Shown here piece after piece: positions 1 through 9,439 of a stretch of 27,214 bases of DNA. Position numbers and translations under genes: made by a program. Source of the DNA: Theodoxus fluviatilis (Eukaryota > Mollusca > Gastropoda > Cycloneritida > Neritidae); contig JAWQFJ010017561.1 of the NCBI GenBank assembly GCA_034096865.1, positions 22,501 to 49,714 of the forward strand, in the 5' to 3' direction. The notes beneath the pieces were generated by a model. It was not told the origin of the DNA, ran no database searches, and worked only from the letters and a program-made list of their open reading frames with translations. Each line of letters opens with the position of its first letter. Position 1 is the stretch's first letter.

Positions 1-470
1 GTGTGTCGACTCTCTCTGTCTCGACTTCACGGCTGATTTCTCAATAACTGCTGGACGGATTTTCTTGACATTTTGCACACTTACTGAAAGTTAGGTCCGA
101 TTGAATGTGTCAAATTTTCAGCATCGAGGTTTGAAGAGAAAGTGGTTTATTTAGGTCGTAAACTCGAAATTTCAATTGACGGAATGGCGAAATGCCCCTT
201 CAACAGCCACGCCCCTTTCTCGCTATACCTCGCGTGATAAAAATGAAGGCGGAAAAATGGCTTCCACATGAACGCAGACTGAATCGTTGCGTTGTATTCC
301 GGACAGCATTTGTGTCTCGTTTTTGCCAGACAGTGAGAAGATTTCTCAGACTGTGATAGACAGGGGTATGAATAAATACTACTCATGTTATTTAGACGAA
401 ATTAAGATCTATTAGCAAGAGGATTAAACGGTGGAGGTGACAGCTCGGTGCTTCAGATCAATGCGAAAAA
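1..470 (-). repeat. Interspersed repeat, left copy (inverse of 15050-15500)
   Basis: Reading the minus strand here gives nearly the same sequence as the plus strand at about 15050-15500, including the stretch that could be translated from 386 down to 147. Shared landmarks include the block around TTAGGTCCGATTGAATG (93-109) and the end near AATCCGTCCAGCAG. A shorter partial copy lies at 15585-15775. The two reading frames match only because the DNA repeats; indels break them, so no protein is annotated. Confidence 0.8.
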
Positions 471-504
471 ATTAAATGACGCTGCTAAGCAGAAGATCAA
501 CCAT

Positions 505-1175
505 CCTCATTGCTCGTGCAAGGCTGGGTAAGTGTTGTTTTTTTTAATACCATTTATCTGTTACGTGTTTGATGGAGTAACCTAAGCTCTTATTCCCAAA
601 TTGTAGAACCTACTGTGAACTTGAAGTGTTGTTTGTCACTGTGTGAAGCCAAAAAGCTTGTGCAACTGTCCTTCGCACTGACTGTCCTATGCACGGACTG
701 TCCTTTGCATTAACTGTCCTTCACACTGACTGTTCTATGCACTGACTGTCCGATGCACTGACAGTCCTATGCACTTTCACACTGACCAGTGCACAGAATG
801 ACCGGCACGTGTCCGAAGCACTGGTGAGCGCGACAAAAACTTGGAGCGGACTGCTAGATCTTTACCCACTGTAGTAACCGCATTTCCCCTCCTCTCCTTC
901 GTGACTATCTCCTTTTCAGTGCATAGAAAAGTCAGTATGAAGGACAGTTAATGCAAAGGACGGTCAGTGCAAAGGACAGTCCGTGCATAGGACAGTCAGT
1001 GCAAAGGACAGTTGCGCAAACTTTTTGCCTCCACACAAAACACTTCAACAGTACGCTCTACAATTTTGGAATGAGAGCTTAGGTTACTCCATCAAACACA
1101 TACCAGATAAATAATAAAAAAAAACAACAACACTTACCCAGCCTTGCACGAGCAATGAGCAGTAATGTTCAATTT
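505..1175. repeat. Foldback (palindromic) minisatellite element, left copy
   Basis: The segment from about 510 to 670 reappears as its reverse complement at about 1015-1165 (for example GCTCGTGCAAGGCTGGGTAA and its complement). Between the arms are runs of a 14-16 bp unit resembling ACTGTCCTTTGCACTG, first in one orientation (about 665-770) and then in the other (about 925-1010). The central spacer is not repeated. The whole could fold into a hairpin with arms of several hundred bases, which is typical of foldback-type mobile repeats. A related copy with a shorter far arm is at 14460-14905. Confidence 0.8.
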
Positions 1176-1204
1176 CAAATGCAGATCTGAGACTCACCCC
1201 CACG

Positions 1205-1500
1205 CAGACTCCTTTGCTTTTATTCAGCTGGTTGAGATTTAGCTGCTGGTGTGGCCACAGAAAAGAACGTTATACATGTTTTACAAACACTCAGTCATAC
1301 GAGTTCTCCTATGGCATAGTTGGTAGAGCATTGCACTCTTGGTCATGCGTGACCAGGTTTTATTCTGCGCTGAAACTTTTTGTTTTTTCTCTTTTTTCGA
1401 GATGTTGTGGGTTCAAACCCGACCTGGTTTTTTGTGTTTGTGTGTGTGCGGGTTTTTTTTCAACCCTCTTTCTTCGAGAGGTTGCGGGTTCGAACCCGAT
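1205..1500 (+). repeat. tRNA-like SINE-type repeat, left copy
   Basis: The segment 1315-1370 resembles the D-arm and T-arm of a tRNA (a degenerate A box in a GGTAGAGC context, then a degenerate B box). A second B-box-like stretch, GTGGGTTCAAACCCGACC, is at about 1407-1424, and a third near 1484-1500. The copy at 14200-14460 on the minus strand keeps a better A box (GGCTCAGCTGGTAGAGC) and B box (GGTTCGATTC). No proper acceptor stem is formed, so this is a tRNA-derived repeat rather than a tRNA gene. Confidence 0.65.
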
Positions 1501-2611
1501 CTTCTTCTTTTTTGTATATGCCAAAACCTGGAGGTTCAGCGCCAGCGGTTTTTATTCACTCCAACATGACAATCGGAGTCCAATTAAAACCACGCTCATC
1601 CGTAAAGAAATCAAGCCAGTGTTTTGTTTGTTGCCTTATGTTAAACACTAATTTCTTGTCAAAGCCTATTCGTATGCCTTTCTAGGTCAGTTACCGTTCA
1701 TAATTCAGATCCACTAAGACTGATTTCATTTCGTTCATACACACAGCCACATGGCTGATTTTATGCTGAGCATGCGCACTAGTGGGGGATTTTCCGGGGA
1801 CACCTTTGTCGAAACAGAACAACGCGGGTAGCTGTCCCTGGCTTATTCGCAGCTCTTACATCCCTCCGTGACTGACACGTGCATAAAGGCGCTCGAGACT
1901 GTCCAGTATCTTTCCTGCAGATGACATCATGTCCGTCTTGTAGGCCTGGGCCTGTGATGAAATGTCTGTGGTACAAAGAAAAGCTCCATTTGGAAATATC
2001 AAGGCAAAAGCTGCATAGCGCAATTTCTGCGCGTGTCTGATTTTTATCTAACCAGTCAAAGTGACTGCTAGTAATGCCTGCAGAACGTTCACCAGGATAT
2101 AAAGGAACAGGTGAAATCTAGTTGGACGCTTAGCAGGGAAACGTGGTCGCAGGTCTCAGCAGACAAACTTCAGTCATGACATGTAACCATTTCTGTTTAG
2201 CTCAGTACAATTGTTATCGGTGTTTTGTTTCACATTTCAGTCAAGAGGTTGACCAAAAAAGCATATTCAGGTTTAATTTGTCTTTCTATTGTGGCAACAC
2301 CTAAGGCGCTATAGGCTGAACGTTCATGGCATGTATTGGACTACGACAATGCTTACTTTGACCAATTCATCCTTTCCTCACCACATGTCAACCATGTCCC
2401 CATCATTCGGCAGAGTCACACACGTGTAGAAACTACACAGTACGTCTCGTCTGGAAATGTTCTTGAGGAAAACCAGAAATTATACCTCTAGTTTAAACAT
2501 GCATTTTCAATGGTTTTTTAATTTATTATTCGTCTGTGTTGCATCTGAGCTCCCTGTGAGTTTTTCGTACTTAAAAATGAGTCAATTTTTCTTGCTGTTG
2601 TGTGTCTGCAG
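1501..2611. other. No gene recognised
   Basis: Apart from a polypyrimidine-rich acceptor at the right end (2592-2611), I see no coding exon, RNA gene or clear repeat in this stretch. The short open frames here lack family-like features. It is probably intronic or intergenic host DNA. Confidence 0.5.
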
Positions 2612-2732
2612 ACACAAGGAACTGCCAAAGCCAGTCATGCCCTCAGGGATACGACTGCTTTGACACACAAGGGGGCGTGTGGCTACTGCAAGACGGGCTA
2701 CCGATACAACGGACAAACGTCCCAATGCGAAG
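2612..2732 (+). pseudogene. EGF-like exon with a one-base frameshift
   Basis: A polypyrimidine tract ending in TGTCTGCAG (to 2611) precedes a cysteine-rich stretch, and the donor AG/GTAACG begins at 2733. The first part reads NCQSQSCPQGYDCFDTQG. After a run of five G the EGF-like pattern continues in a different frame as ACGYCKTGYRYNGQTSQCE. The exon is 121 nt; without one G it would be a 120-nt phase 1-1 exon, exactly the format of the EGF exons at 18863 and 23544. I therefore read it as a host EGF-like exon, probably of an extracellular or membrane protein, with a single-base insertion that is either a real lesion or a sequencing error. The cysteine spacing differs from the other EGF exons in the window, so it is not a recent copy of them. 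Confidence 0.55.
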
Positions 2733-2854
2733 GTAACGTGGATGTTGAGAAAGTGATGTCATGATCTTCAGTGCTTCTTACTGATATAAAATTCAATATG
2801 ATATGGTGACGTATTAATACGGAGAGTAGATCTGAGTGCCATGAAGGATGAATG

Positions 2855-3007
2855 CAAATGTGTGTATGTGTGTGTATGTGTTTGTATGCATACGTTTGCG
2901 TGCGCGCGCGCGCGTCAGCGTGTGCATGTGTGTACTTTTGTGTGCGTGCAACAGCGCGCGCGCTCGTGTGTGAGCGTGTCTGTCTGTCAGGCTGTGTGCG
3001 TATGTGC

Positions 3008-3056
<49 letters not shown>

Positions 3057-3106
3057 CGTATGTGCTTGGGGGGGAGGGGGGGGTTGTGTATGTATGTATG
3101 TATGTG
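2855..3106. repeat. Compound TG-rich microsatellite
   Basis: Imperfect TG/TGCG repeats lead to an uninterrupted (TG)n of about 44 bases (3009-3052), a G-rich run (3068-3083) and a (TATG)n tail (about 3087-3104). Long open frames through it on both strands are low-complexity artefacts. Its right edge is where the viral-type protein homology of the neighbouring gene ends. Confidence 0.95.
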
Positions 3107-3584
3107 AACACCTAATTAACAAGCTGTTAATTGTGGTAATGTTTACTGCTCTGTCTCCATCTCCAGACTCTTTAACCAATCTATTATCAAAGCCCAAAAT
3201 TTCATGTAGTGTGTTGCTTCCTCTAAAATTAATGATAAACCCAGGCTTCTGAGTTACTTTTGTTCTTAAGGTATTGTAATTTGGTTCAATTGAAATGCCT
3301 TCGTTTCCCCTAATCCTTTTCATTCCATTTTTTATTTCTTTATCTATGTCTGGGATATTGTAGACACCAGGTGGTATAGTAATTGTTAAAACCTGACCAT
3401 TTTTGATATATGTAAATTTGTTGTTTTGTTCTGTCACATTGAACCATGAATACCAGAGATCAGCACTGATTAGAGATATCTTGTATTGCTTGCTTGGGTC
3501 TAGAACAATGTTTTCTCTAAAGTAAGTGGTAAAGTTTTGGCATTGTTGCACAGAACTATCTAAGATTAGAATCATTTCAAACAT
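3105..3584 (-). pseudogene. Putative virion protein F, C-terminus lost in microsatellite
   Basis: The gene starts at an ATG (3584-3582), 24 bp after the stop of its paralogue. About 160 codons look genuine. It shares with the upstream gene (start 5397) the pattern DPSK-x-Y-x-I near residue 30, then W-x-NV and NN-x-F-x-YI. Further on it has a PPGVYNIPDIDKEI segment and an NTLHEILGFDNR segment. No signal peptide is evident. After LLIRC the frame runs straight into translated (CATA)n and (CA)n repeat, so the C-terminal portion found in the paralogue is missing. Its place beside a packaging ATPase suggests a structural (penton or minor-capsid-like) role, but that is inference; I do not recognise a named family with certainty. 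Confidence 0.6.
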
Positions 3585-3956
3585 CTTTATACTTAGTACA
3601 AATACATTTTATAGATGTAATGATGTTTTTCCTCTGATTCTGAATACATTAAAAACATCATTCCACAACATAATTGGTTTATCAGATTCAACAGTGATCC
3701 ACAACTTTATTTTGTCTGTTTGAAGAGGTATGTACCTTACAAATGAGGGGCTTGCTTCTTCTAGTTTTCCAAATGAGCTGAATGAAGGTACAAATGAGTG
3801 AATGACTTCCCCATTAGAAGAATGATTTTTTACCAATAGATCAGGAAGTTTTTTACCATAAGCATGGTCATGCATTCTTTCATTTTAAAGCCAAGAAAGT
3901 TTCCCACACTTTCATGATGTTCAAACACCACTGCATAGCCACAATGAACAACCACT

Positions 3957-5081
3957 TTAACTCATTGCTTACGCAGCTCAACCACGTGGTTGCGATGAGG
4001 CAAAGACCCTTTGGCTACGCAGCGCAACCTCGTGTTTGCGGTCGCCGTAATGAATTTTTCCTATCTCTGTGGTTGTTTCAAGGGAAGTAACTCGTACAGC
4101 TATTTATTCTCTAATCAATTTGTGTTCACTGGAGTTACCTTTTCTTTAGTATAGTCCCTGTGAGAAAGCTAAATTTAGTAGAAGTTACGCTCACCCTACG
4201 TCGTGTTTACGCGTTTGTCGACATGGCGTCGCATTGTCGAAGGAGATCGAGCGGTGATGAAAATGACGAAGTATTAGAAGTGTGGATGGAAGAATGATCT
4301 GATACTGAAGATCTAGGTGGATATTGGACTTCTGAAGAAGATCTTGATAATTCTGATGCGGAAATAGTCCCAGTCAACAAGAATGCACTGGTGGCTGACA
4401 GCAAAGACGAATCGACTTCGTGTCTGACAGCGAAGACGAATCGACTTCGTTGCCGTCGACGTCAGAGAGAGAGGAAGAGATAGAAATGATGTTTACAGCA
4501 GACACAGACATCGATTCGGATGCAGAGGATGCCGAAAACCTCCTCCACTCCTCCAATGAACTGTACCACACAAAAGAGGACTATGCCAAGTAGGGCGCCT
4601 TCTTTCTCTCAGAAGGCCATTTTGAGACTTTTCTTCTATTCAGACAGAGACAGATTGCAGTGAGTAAGTGTATATTTTCTGATTTCACCTCTCTGACTTG
4701 CTAAAAAAATCATTTTCAAGCATTTTTTTTTAATCCTGTAGTCAATCATTCATCAATATAGTTTGATGTGGAAATACTGATTTCAGAACTGTTGTGCAAA
4801 ATCTATCTCTTGACTATTAGTACAATACATTAGGTGTAAAAAAAAGAAAATCAAAATTGCATGTACCTGGTGTTAAAAAAAAAAATCCCCAATTTTCTTA
4901 CTGCATATTGTAACTATCCAGCACTTCAGCTAGAAAGTGCAAATGATTTTCTTTCTTGTGGTACCAAATATTAAACAGTTATTCAAAATTTGGACTTTGT
5001 GTGATTTTTTGAAAACTAAAAAAAAACACTGTGTACAGAGGTAAATTTCCTAATGCTATCCCTGCATAAGCAATGAGTTAA
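3957..5081 (+). mobile_element. Internally deleted piggyBac-like element, copy 1, with TTAA target duplication
   Basis: The element is bounded by TTAA at 3957-3960 and 5078-5081. The left end reads CTCATTGCTTACGCAG and the right end CTGCATAAGCAATGAG; these are inverted repeats with one mismatch over 16 bases. A TTAA duplication is the hallmark of piggyBac-superfamily insertion. The 1,117-bp interior carries only a short acidic reading frame resembling the N-terminus of piggyBac-type transposases, followed by AT-rich sequence. There is no DDD catalytic core, so it is non-autonomous. It lies inside the coding region of viral gene E, which dates its arrival to after the viral block settled. Confidence 0.85.
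4223..4490 (+). pseudogene. piggyBac-type transposase N-terminal remnant, copy 1
   Basis: The frame starts at the ATG at 4223 and gives a basic tip followed by an acidic stretch with SDTEDLGGYW, a composition typical of piggyBac transposase N-termini. Codon 25 is TGA (4295-4297), where copy 2 has TGG (13659). Downstream acidic text continues past the stop and then shifts frame near 4440. No catalytic domain follows. Confidence 0.55.
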
Positions 5082-5409
5082 CTCTTTGGTTAACTAAACT
5101 TATTCCTATGTTTTCTGGATTGTCTCCATTGTTCTTAACTTTTTCTTTTATTGTATGGTATAGTTCAGGTATTGTGTACTTACCACAAAGTATTCTAAAG
5201 GATTTGTAAATAGCAGGACAGACAATATAATCAAATTGGTTGTTATGATAGCTCACATTATGCCAAGTGTTTGGGATAAAAGCCTTTTCTAGTCCAATTT
5301 CATACCGTTTAGAGGGGTCTACCTTCAAGTCAATGGTAAAGTCATAGGCACAACCTATGGATGCTGCAGCACTACTCAAAACCACTTTTTCTTCCATGTA
5401 TATATTGGC

Positions 5410-6431
5410 TTATATATTTATGTATTTTTCATAAAATGTTTTATAATCCTCTTTGCTAATGATGTTACTGTTTAATAGCTTTGTGAGGATATCTACTATC
5501 TCATTAGTAACATGCTTGGATTTGTTTCCTGCTTCTACACTTCCAGTCAATACAGCTAGTCTATTGGCTAAGTCATCTGGTGTACAACCCTCTACAGATT
5601 TTACCACTCTTGTGAATTTCATGGACCTTTGGTTAAGAGGTAATCCAGAGAGCTCAACCAACTTCTTAAATGTTTTAAGAGCTTCTGGGCTGTACTGCTT
5701 CTTAGAGTTAAACCGTTTATGAAGAAGTTCTATGAAATCATAGTCAACTGGTTTGCTAAGTACCCTTTTACCATCTTTATATGCAACTAGCTTCATTTGA
5801 GATAGCTGTGTTGGGTCAATCTTAAGATTTCCAAACATGAAGTCTTTTGTTAACTTGTATGGATGCCTTGGCAGACCAGTTCCAAACATTTCCTTTGAAA
5901 AAGTCTTAGGTTTACGCTCTGGCTTTTTAATTACTGCATATTGATTAATGAGACTCTTAATTCTTTCTCTATACGTTTGCAGATTAGTGAGGTCATACTG
6001 AATCTGTTCCTTTTCTTACCGAGATTTTTTCCTCCTTTTTTACTGCCCAGTTGTTTAATAAAATCCAAAGATTTGTCCTTTAAAAGCTTTAAGCTCTCCA
6101 ACAGAGTATCTCCTGAGGTAGCCGATATTGTGGAAGAAAGTTTTGGGAGCTTGTAATATTCCAACACATTAGGATCAATATCTGCATCCAGGTCAATATT
6201 TACAACCTCTTCAAGAGGAAGCAAAGGTGGTAAATCTGGAAGAGAAGACTGTAGAGGCATTTGAACTGCTTCTACAATAGGTTTAGTGAAAGGCTGTACA
6301 ACATCTCTTTGGAACTCTTCCACAGCAACATATGTTGCAGCCACTTTTTCTTTGTTTACCTCTCTTGCTTTTAAGTATTTCTTGATTACCTCATTTCACT
6401 TATTCATCATTTGTATATGTTCAAAACTCAT
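5410..6431 (-). pseudogene. Conserved unknown gene of the element, in-frame TGA and frameshift
   Basis: The ATG at 6431-6429 overlaps the TGA of the packaging ATPase gene (6430-6428) as ATGA, which fixes the start. Codon 12 is TGA (6398-6396), after which the same frame stays open. A frameshift near 6014 is then needed to reach the downstream frame ending at 5410. The protein would be about 340 residues. The first half is acidic and proline-rich (LPDLPPLLPLEE), followed by a lysine/glycine-rich patch, a charged helical stretch, and a C-terminal domain starting near GNLKIDPTQL. No transmembrane segment or catalytic motif is visible. I do not recognise the function. Position between the packaging ATPase and putative virion proteins suggests a role in the particle. 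Confidence 0.6.
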
Positions 6432-7252
6432 TGCAATAATTTACAGTATATATTAATGCAATATAACTTTAATTGATGTATTTTGTTGTCAAAGCAATCA
6501 AACCCTTTTCTATACATTTCTGGAGGGAGTCTAGCTGTTTTGTCCAAAACCATGAATGAATAAGGTTCTGCTGTGGCTGCATGATACACTCGAACAAACT
6601 CATCTGAAGTAATCCCAGCACTGTGGTCTTGAGCTATACACCTCACATCCTTGTTGTCTAAACCGCTGAACAATACAAAGCACTTAGTGTTTCTTCGAAT
6701 GTATTTTGGAACATCATAGTAGGACTGACACAGATACAAGCAATTACAGTTTTTGTTTCTGCTAAGACTAAAGTATTCTTTTACAGGAGTCATGTTGTCT
6801 AACTTGAGGTCATCAAATATGACTACCTTTTGATCAGTGTCATCAAGGTCTTCCACTGGTTCAACATCTTCACATAATGAAAAGGTAGTGCCAAGTTTGC
6901 CATTTTCTAGGAGCCTTATAAAGCAATTTATGAACAAGTCACACAATTCTGAGTTACCACAAGACAGCTCTTTTATTTGCTTACGCAGATTTATTGTACT
7001 TTTCTTGGGTTTGGCAGGGTCAAATTCATGAACACACTCATAGAAATCTTGCAGTAGTTGGTATTTTTCCTGCTGAGGATTTAAGGTGTGAATGACAATC
7101 TGGTCTGCATTAAAATACTTTAATATTAAGTTCACCAGGACATTAGTTTTCCCCTGGCCAGTGGGTCCCACCAACATGTAGTGGCAATCTGGAACAAGAA
7201 AATGGTGTTTTACTTGAGGGTCATGACATGTATCACAATTTACAATATTCAT
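6428..7252 (-). CDS. A32/FtsK-HerA-type genome packaging ATPase
   Basis: This 274-residue frame is open from the ATG at 7252. Walker A is GPTGQGKT (residues 29-36), and Walker B is VVIFDDL (143-149), with the aspartates expected to bind Mg2+. A conserved sensor-like segment, CQSYYDVPKYIRRN, follows at 175-188. A Cys/His group near the N-terminus (C6, C9, H10) may be incidental. In viruses of the PRD1-adenovirus and NCLDV groups this ATPase family drives packaging of dsDNA into the capsid; it would be the motor here, active at the capsid vertex. It is the first gene of the leftward group, overlaps the next gene by ATGA, and starts 21 bp from the divergent fibre-like gene. It is the only gene of the block in which I find no disruption, which may be chance. 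Confidence 0.85.
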   Translation of the reverse strand: MNIVNCDTCHDPQVKHHFLVPDCHYMLVGPTGQGKTNVLVNLILKYFNADQIVIHTLNPQQEKYQLLQDFYECVHEFDPAKPKKSTINLRKQIKELSCGNSELCDLFINCFIRLLENGKLGTTFSLCEDVEPVEDLDDTDQKVVIFDDLKLDNMTPVKEYFSLSRNKNCNCLYLCQSYYDVPKYIRRNTKCFVLFSGLDNKDVRCIAQDHSAGITSDEFVRVYHAATAEPYSFMVLDKTARLPPEMYRKGFDCFDNKIHQLKLYCINIYCKLLQ

Positions 7253-7273
7253 TTATAGTATAATAATATACAA
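7253..7273. promoter_or_regulatory. AT-rich divergent intergenic region
   Basis: Only 21 bases separate the divergent starts of the ATPase and fibre-like genes, and they are almost entirely A and T, including TATAGTATAATAATATA. Similar short TATA-rich stretches precede the genes starting at 5397, 9006, 9946 and 9997. This fits compact viral promoters; no experimental signal can be read from sequence alone. Confidence 0.45.
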
Positions 7274-8985
7274 ATGGATTACACAAAGTTTGGAACAATG
7301 TTAGGACAGCATCAACAACCTACTGAACATTTTACTGCACACCCAAACATAATTAATGCTCTTCAAAATTATCTCCCTTTGTCAGGTGGTGAGCTCACAG
7401 GAAACCTAAACATGAGTAACAACAAAATCTTCTCGTTAGCGGAGGCAAACAAGCTTCAAATAAACAGTATGTGGACGGGGCAATGTCCGCTCTTGCACTT
7501 TCAGCAGAAAACACATTTTTAAAGGTTGATGGAATGAATAAGATGGGAGCACCTTTGAATTTAAATGGCAAAAAACTCGTGAATGTAGCTGAACCAACTG
7601 AACAAGCACATGCAGCAACTAAGTCATACGTTGACTCAAAAACAGCCTTTAATGGTGACATGAAAGGAAAAAAGATTGCAAACATGGAACCCCCCACAGA
7701 AGACAAACAAGCTGCAAATAAAGAGTATGTAGACTCAAGGTTGTCTTCTCTTGCAGAGTCAGCAACAACCACGTTTTTAACGGTTCATGGAAGAAATAAG
7801 ATGAAAGAAAATTTGGATTTAGACGGTAACAAACTCGTGAATGTAGTTGAGCCAACTGAACAAGCAGATGCAGCAACTAAGTTGTATGTTGACAGCAAAA
7901 CAGGCTTTGATGGTGACACGAAAGCAAAAAAGATAGTTAACATAGGAGCCCCCACTGAAGACAATGATGCAGCTACCAAAAAATACGTAGACGACGAAGG
8001 CACAAAGCCACTATCAGTAAGTGATGGTAATTCAGACATGGAGCATAAATTTGTCAGAAAAGTCATTTTCAAAAACTCTGATGTTGTTGATAAAGGCAGA
8101 AAAACCGTTGAAGTAACTCCAAAGCTGAAAGTTGGTGACCATCTTATCTCAGAGCTATGGTTAGAGCCTCCTTTAAAGGTAGAAATAGTGAATGATAAGT
8201 TTTATCTCTCTAGCCATTTAAATGGATATTTAAAATATAAAGAACATGTCATTTATAACACCATTAGGCCATCGGGTGGACAAGAAAAATACTATCTGCA
8301 TGGATCTCAGTCTACCTCAGTAATATGGTGGATTATACAAAATGTATTCCCCATTCATCAGAATTTAGCTCCTGACTTATTTCTCACTCAAGAGCTTAGC
8401 TTAAATCAACAATTTTATCCTGCCCTTGAACTCTACAACAGACTCAACCCAGAAAACACCCTTTCACTAGTATGGTTACAAATTCCAGAACTTTTCAAAT
8501 TGTCTAACCATCTACCTGTGATTACAAGTTCATCAGACGAAAAATACCATAATTCTGATGGGGAATATTTTATAACTGACCCATTATTTTTTGATCGCCC
8601 GAACTGCAAAGTCAAACCAACAGGCAAAAGATTAAGATTTATTAAGGTCTTTGATAAAGAAACCACACAGCTTTTGCGAAATAATGTAATCGAAGTGGAA
8701 GTTGATCATACACCATCAAAAGCATATGAGAAGTATCTTATTACTTGGAATAAGGAAGTTTCTTATTCTCATCCTCCTAAAGGTTGGAGTGAGGTTCCCG
8801 GCAGTCGTGCTTTAATAAGTCTTCCAGACGATTATGTCTCCACACTTGTCCCATTTGAACAAATCAAGAACATTGCACTTGTTGTTAATTTTCCCTCAAC
8901 TCCAGATTATATAAACAACATTATTATCAAACCAAAAGACTCCAGTGTTTTTGTGTCCAATCAAAGAATTCAGTTTGCTAAATAA
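7274..8985 (+). pseudogene. Large virion protein with phage-tail-fibre-like repeats, one frameshift
   Basis: The ATG at 7274 opens a frame that needs a one-base correction in the short A run at 7447-7449 to join the long frame ending at 8985; about 570 codons in all. The N-terminal third holds five units of the kind seen in phage tail-fibre stalks: a KKLVNVAEPTEQ-like step followed by AATK-x-YVDS. They begin near 7416, 7570, 7669, 7828 and 7930. The 258-261 bp spacing of alternate units shows that a two-unit block was duplicated. The remaining approximately 330 residues lack such repeats, are rich in aromatic and hydrophobic residues, and match nothing I can name. A fibre or vertex protein for attachment is a reasonable inference; a capsid role of the C-terminal part cannot be excluded. 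It is divergently arranged from the packaging ATPase. Confidence 0.65.
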
Positions 8986-9005
8986 AATGAAATGATTAAT
9001 ATATA

Positions 9006-9431
9006 ATGCTTCCAAAAACCGTAGATGATCTACACGATTACTTGATCAGAATGACAGCTGCATATAGAAAGAGCTATAAATTACTGGGTGGGATTCACAA
9101 AGCACTCTTTATTACAGGAGATATCCTCACAATATCAGGCATAATAGCTCTGATTCCTGCTGTTCCTGTGTTTGTTGCAGATGTGACTGCAGTGCCTATC
9201 ATTCTAACGGTGATAAGCCAAAACCTGAAGATGAGTTAGAAAAAGGAAATCCTCAAGCATTGCCACAGAGAATACAAAATCTTGTTAACCAGAGTGTGGT
9301 TGTTACAAGATGATGAAGCCGTCTTAAACGAGATATTTAAGAGAATTGAAGAGTTTGAAAGCTCAGACCTGTACAAACCACCACTAGAAATGTATATAAA
9401 AAGGTATAAACTGAATTGGCACGCCTCATAG
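9006..9431 (+). pseudogene. Small membrane protein with internal TAG stop
   Basis: The ATG at 9006 lies 20 bp after the preceding stop, with AATATATA just before it. The frame meets TAG at 9237-9239 (codon 78) but continues open in the same frame to a second TAG at 9429-9431, giving about 141 codons. The N-terminal 35 residues look helical and basic. Residues about 36-72 form one long or two short transmembrane helices separated by a turn (IALIPAVPVF). The C-terminal part after the stop is charged and helical. The layout (helix, membrane hairpin, helical tail) recalls SLATT-like small membrane proteins, but I cannot assign it. It could be a viral membrane-active or envelope-associated protein. 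Confidence 0.55.
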
Positions 9432-9439
9432 TCGCAGAC

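Larger units (their letters stand above)
3609..5397 (-). pseudogene. Putative virion protein E, split by a piggyBac-like insertion
   Basis: The N-terminal part runs from the ATG at 5397 to the TTAA at 5078-5081 (about 106 codons) and contains VDPSKRYEIGL, TWHNV and NNQFDYI, matching the neighbouring gene F. The last few codons before the apparent stop at 5056 come from the inserted element. Coding sequence resumes beyond the second TTAA (3957-3960) and ends at the TAA at 3611-3609, with the C-terminal motif KIKLWITVES in between. A further frame change is needed near 3877. Uninterrupted, the gene would be about 225 codons. It starts 12 bp after the stop of the upstream gene, in the same leftward group as the packaging ATPase, consistent with a virion protein. 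The function is inferred only from context and paralogy. Confidence 0.65.

Noticed and set aside
147..386. Matching protein-like frames at 147-386 (minus) and 15133-15423 (plus)
   Set aside because: They match because the DNA is an inverted repeat; the C-terminal parts diverge through indels and no domain is visible.
640..1020. CRISPR array from the repeated 14-16 bp unit
   Set aside because: Units are contiguous without unique spacers, vary in length and reverse orientation; the genome is eukaryotic.
1300..1375. Functional tRNA gene
   Set aside because: A and B boxes are recognisable but the acceptor stem and anticodon stem do not pair; the repeated occurrence with extra B boxes fits a SINE-type repeat.
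2698..3115. Several long open frames on both strands across the TG repeat
   Set aside because: They are translations of dinucleotide repeat (alternating Cys/Val or His/Thr) and not proteins; only the part of the minus-strand frame right of about 3105 is viral-like.
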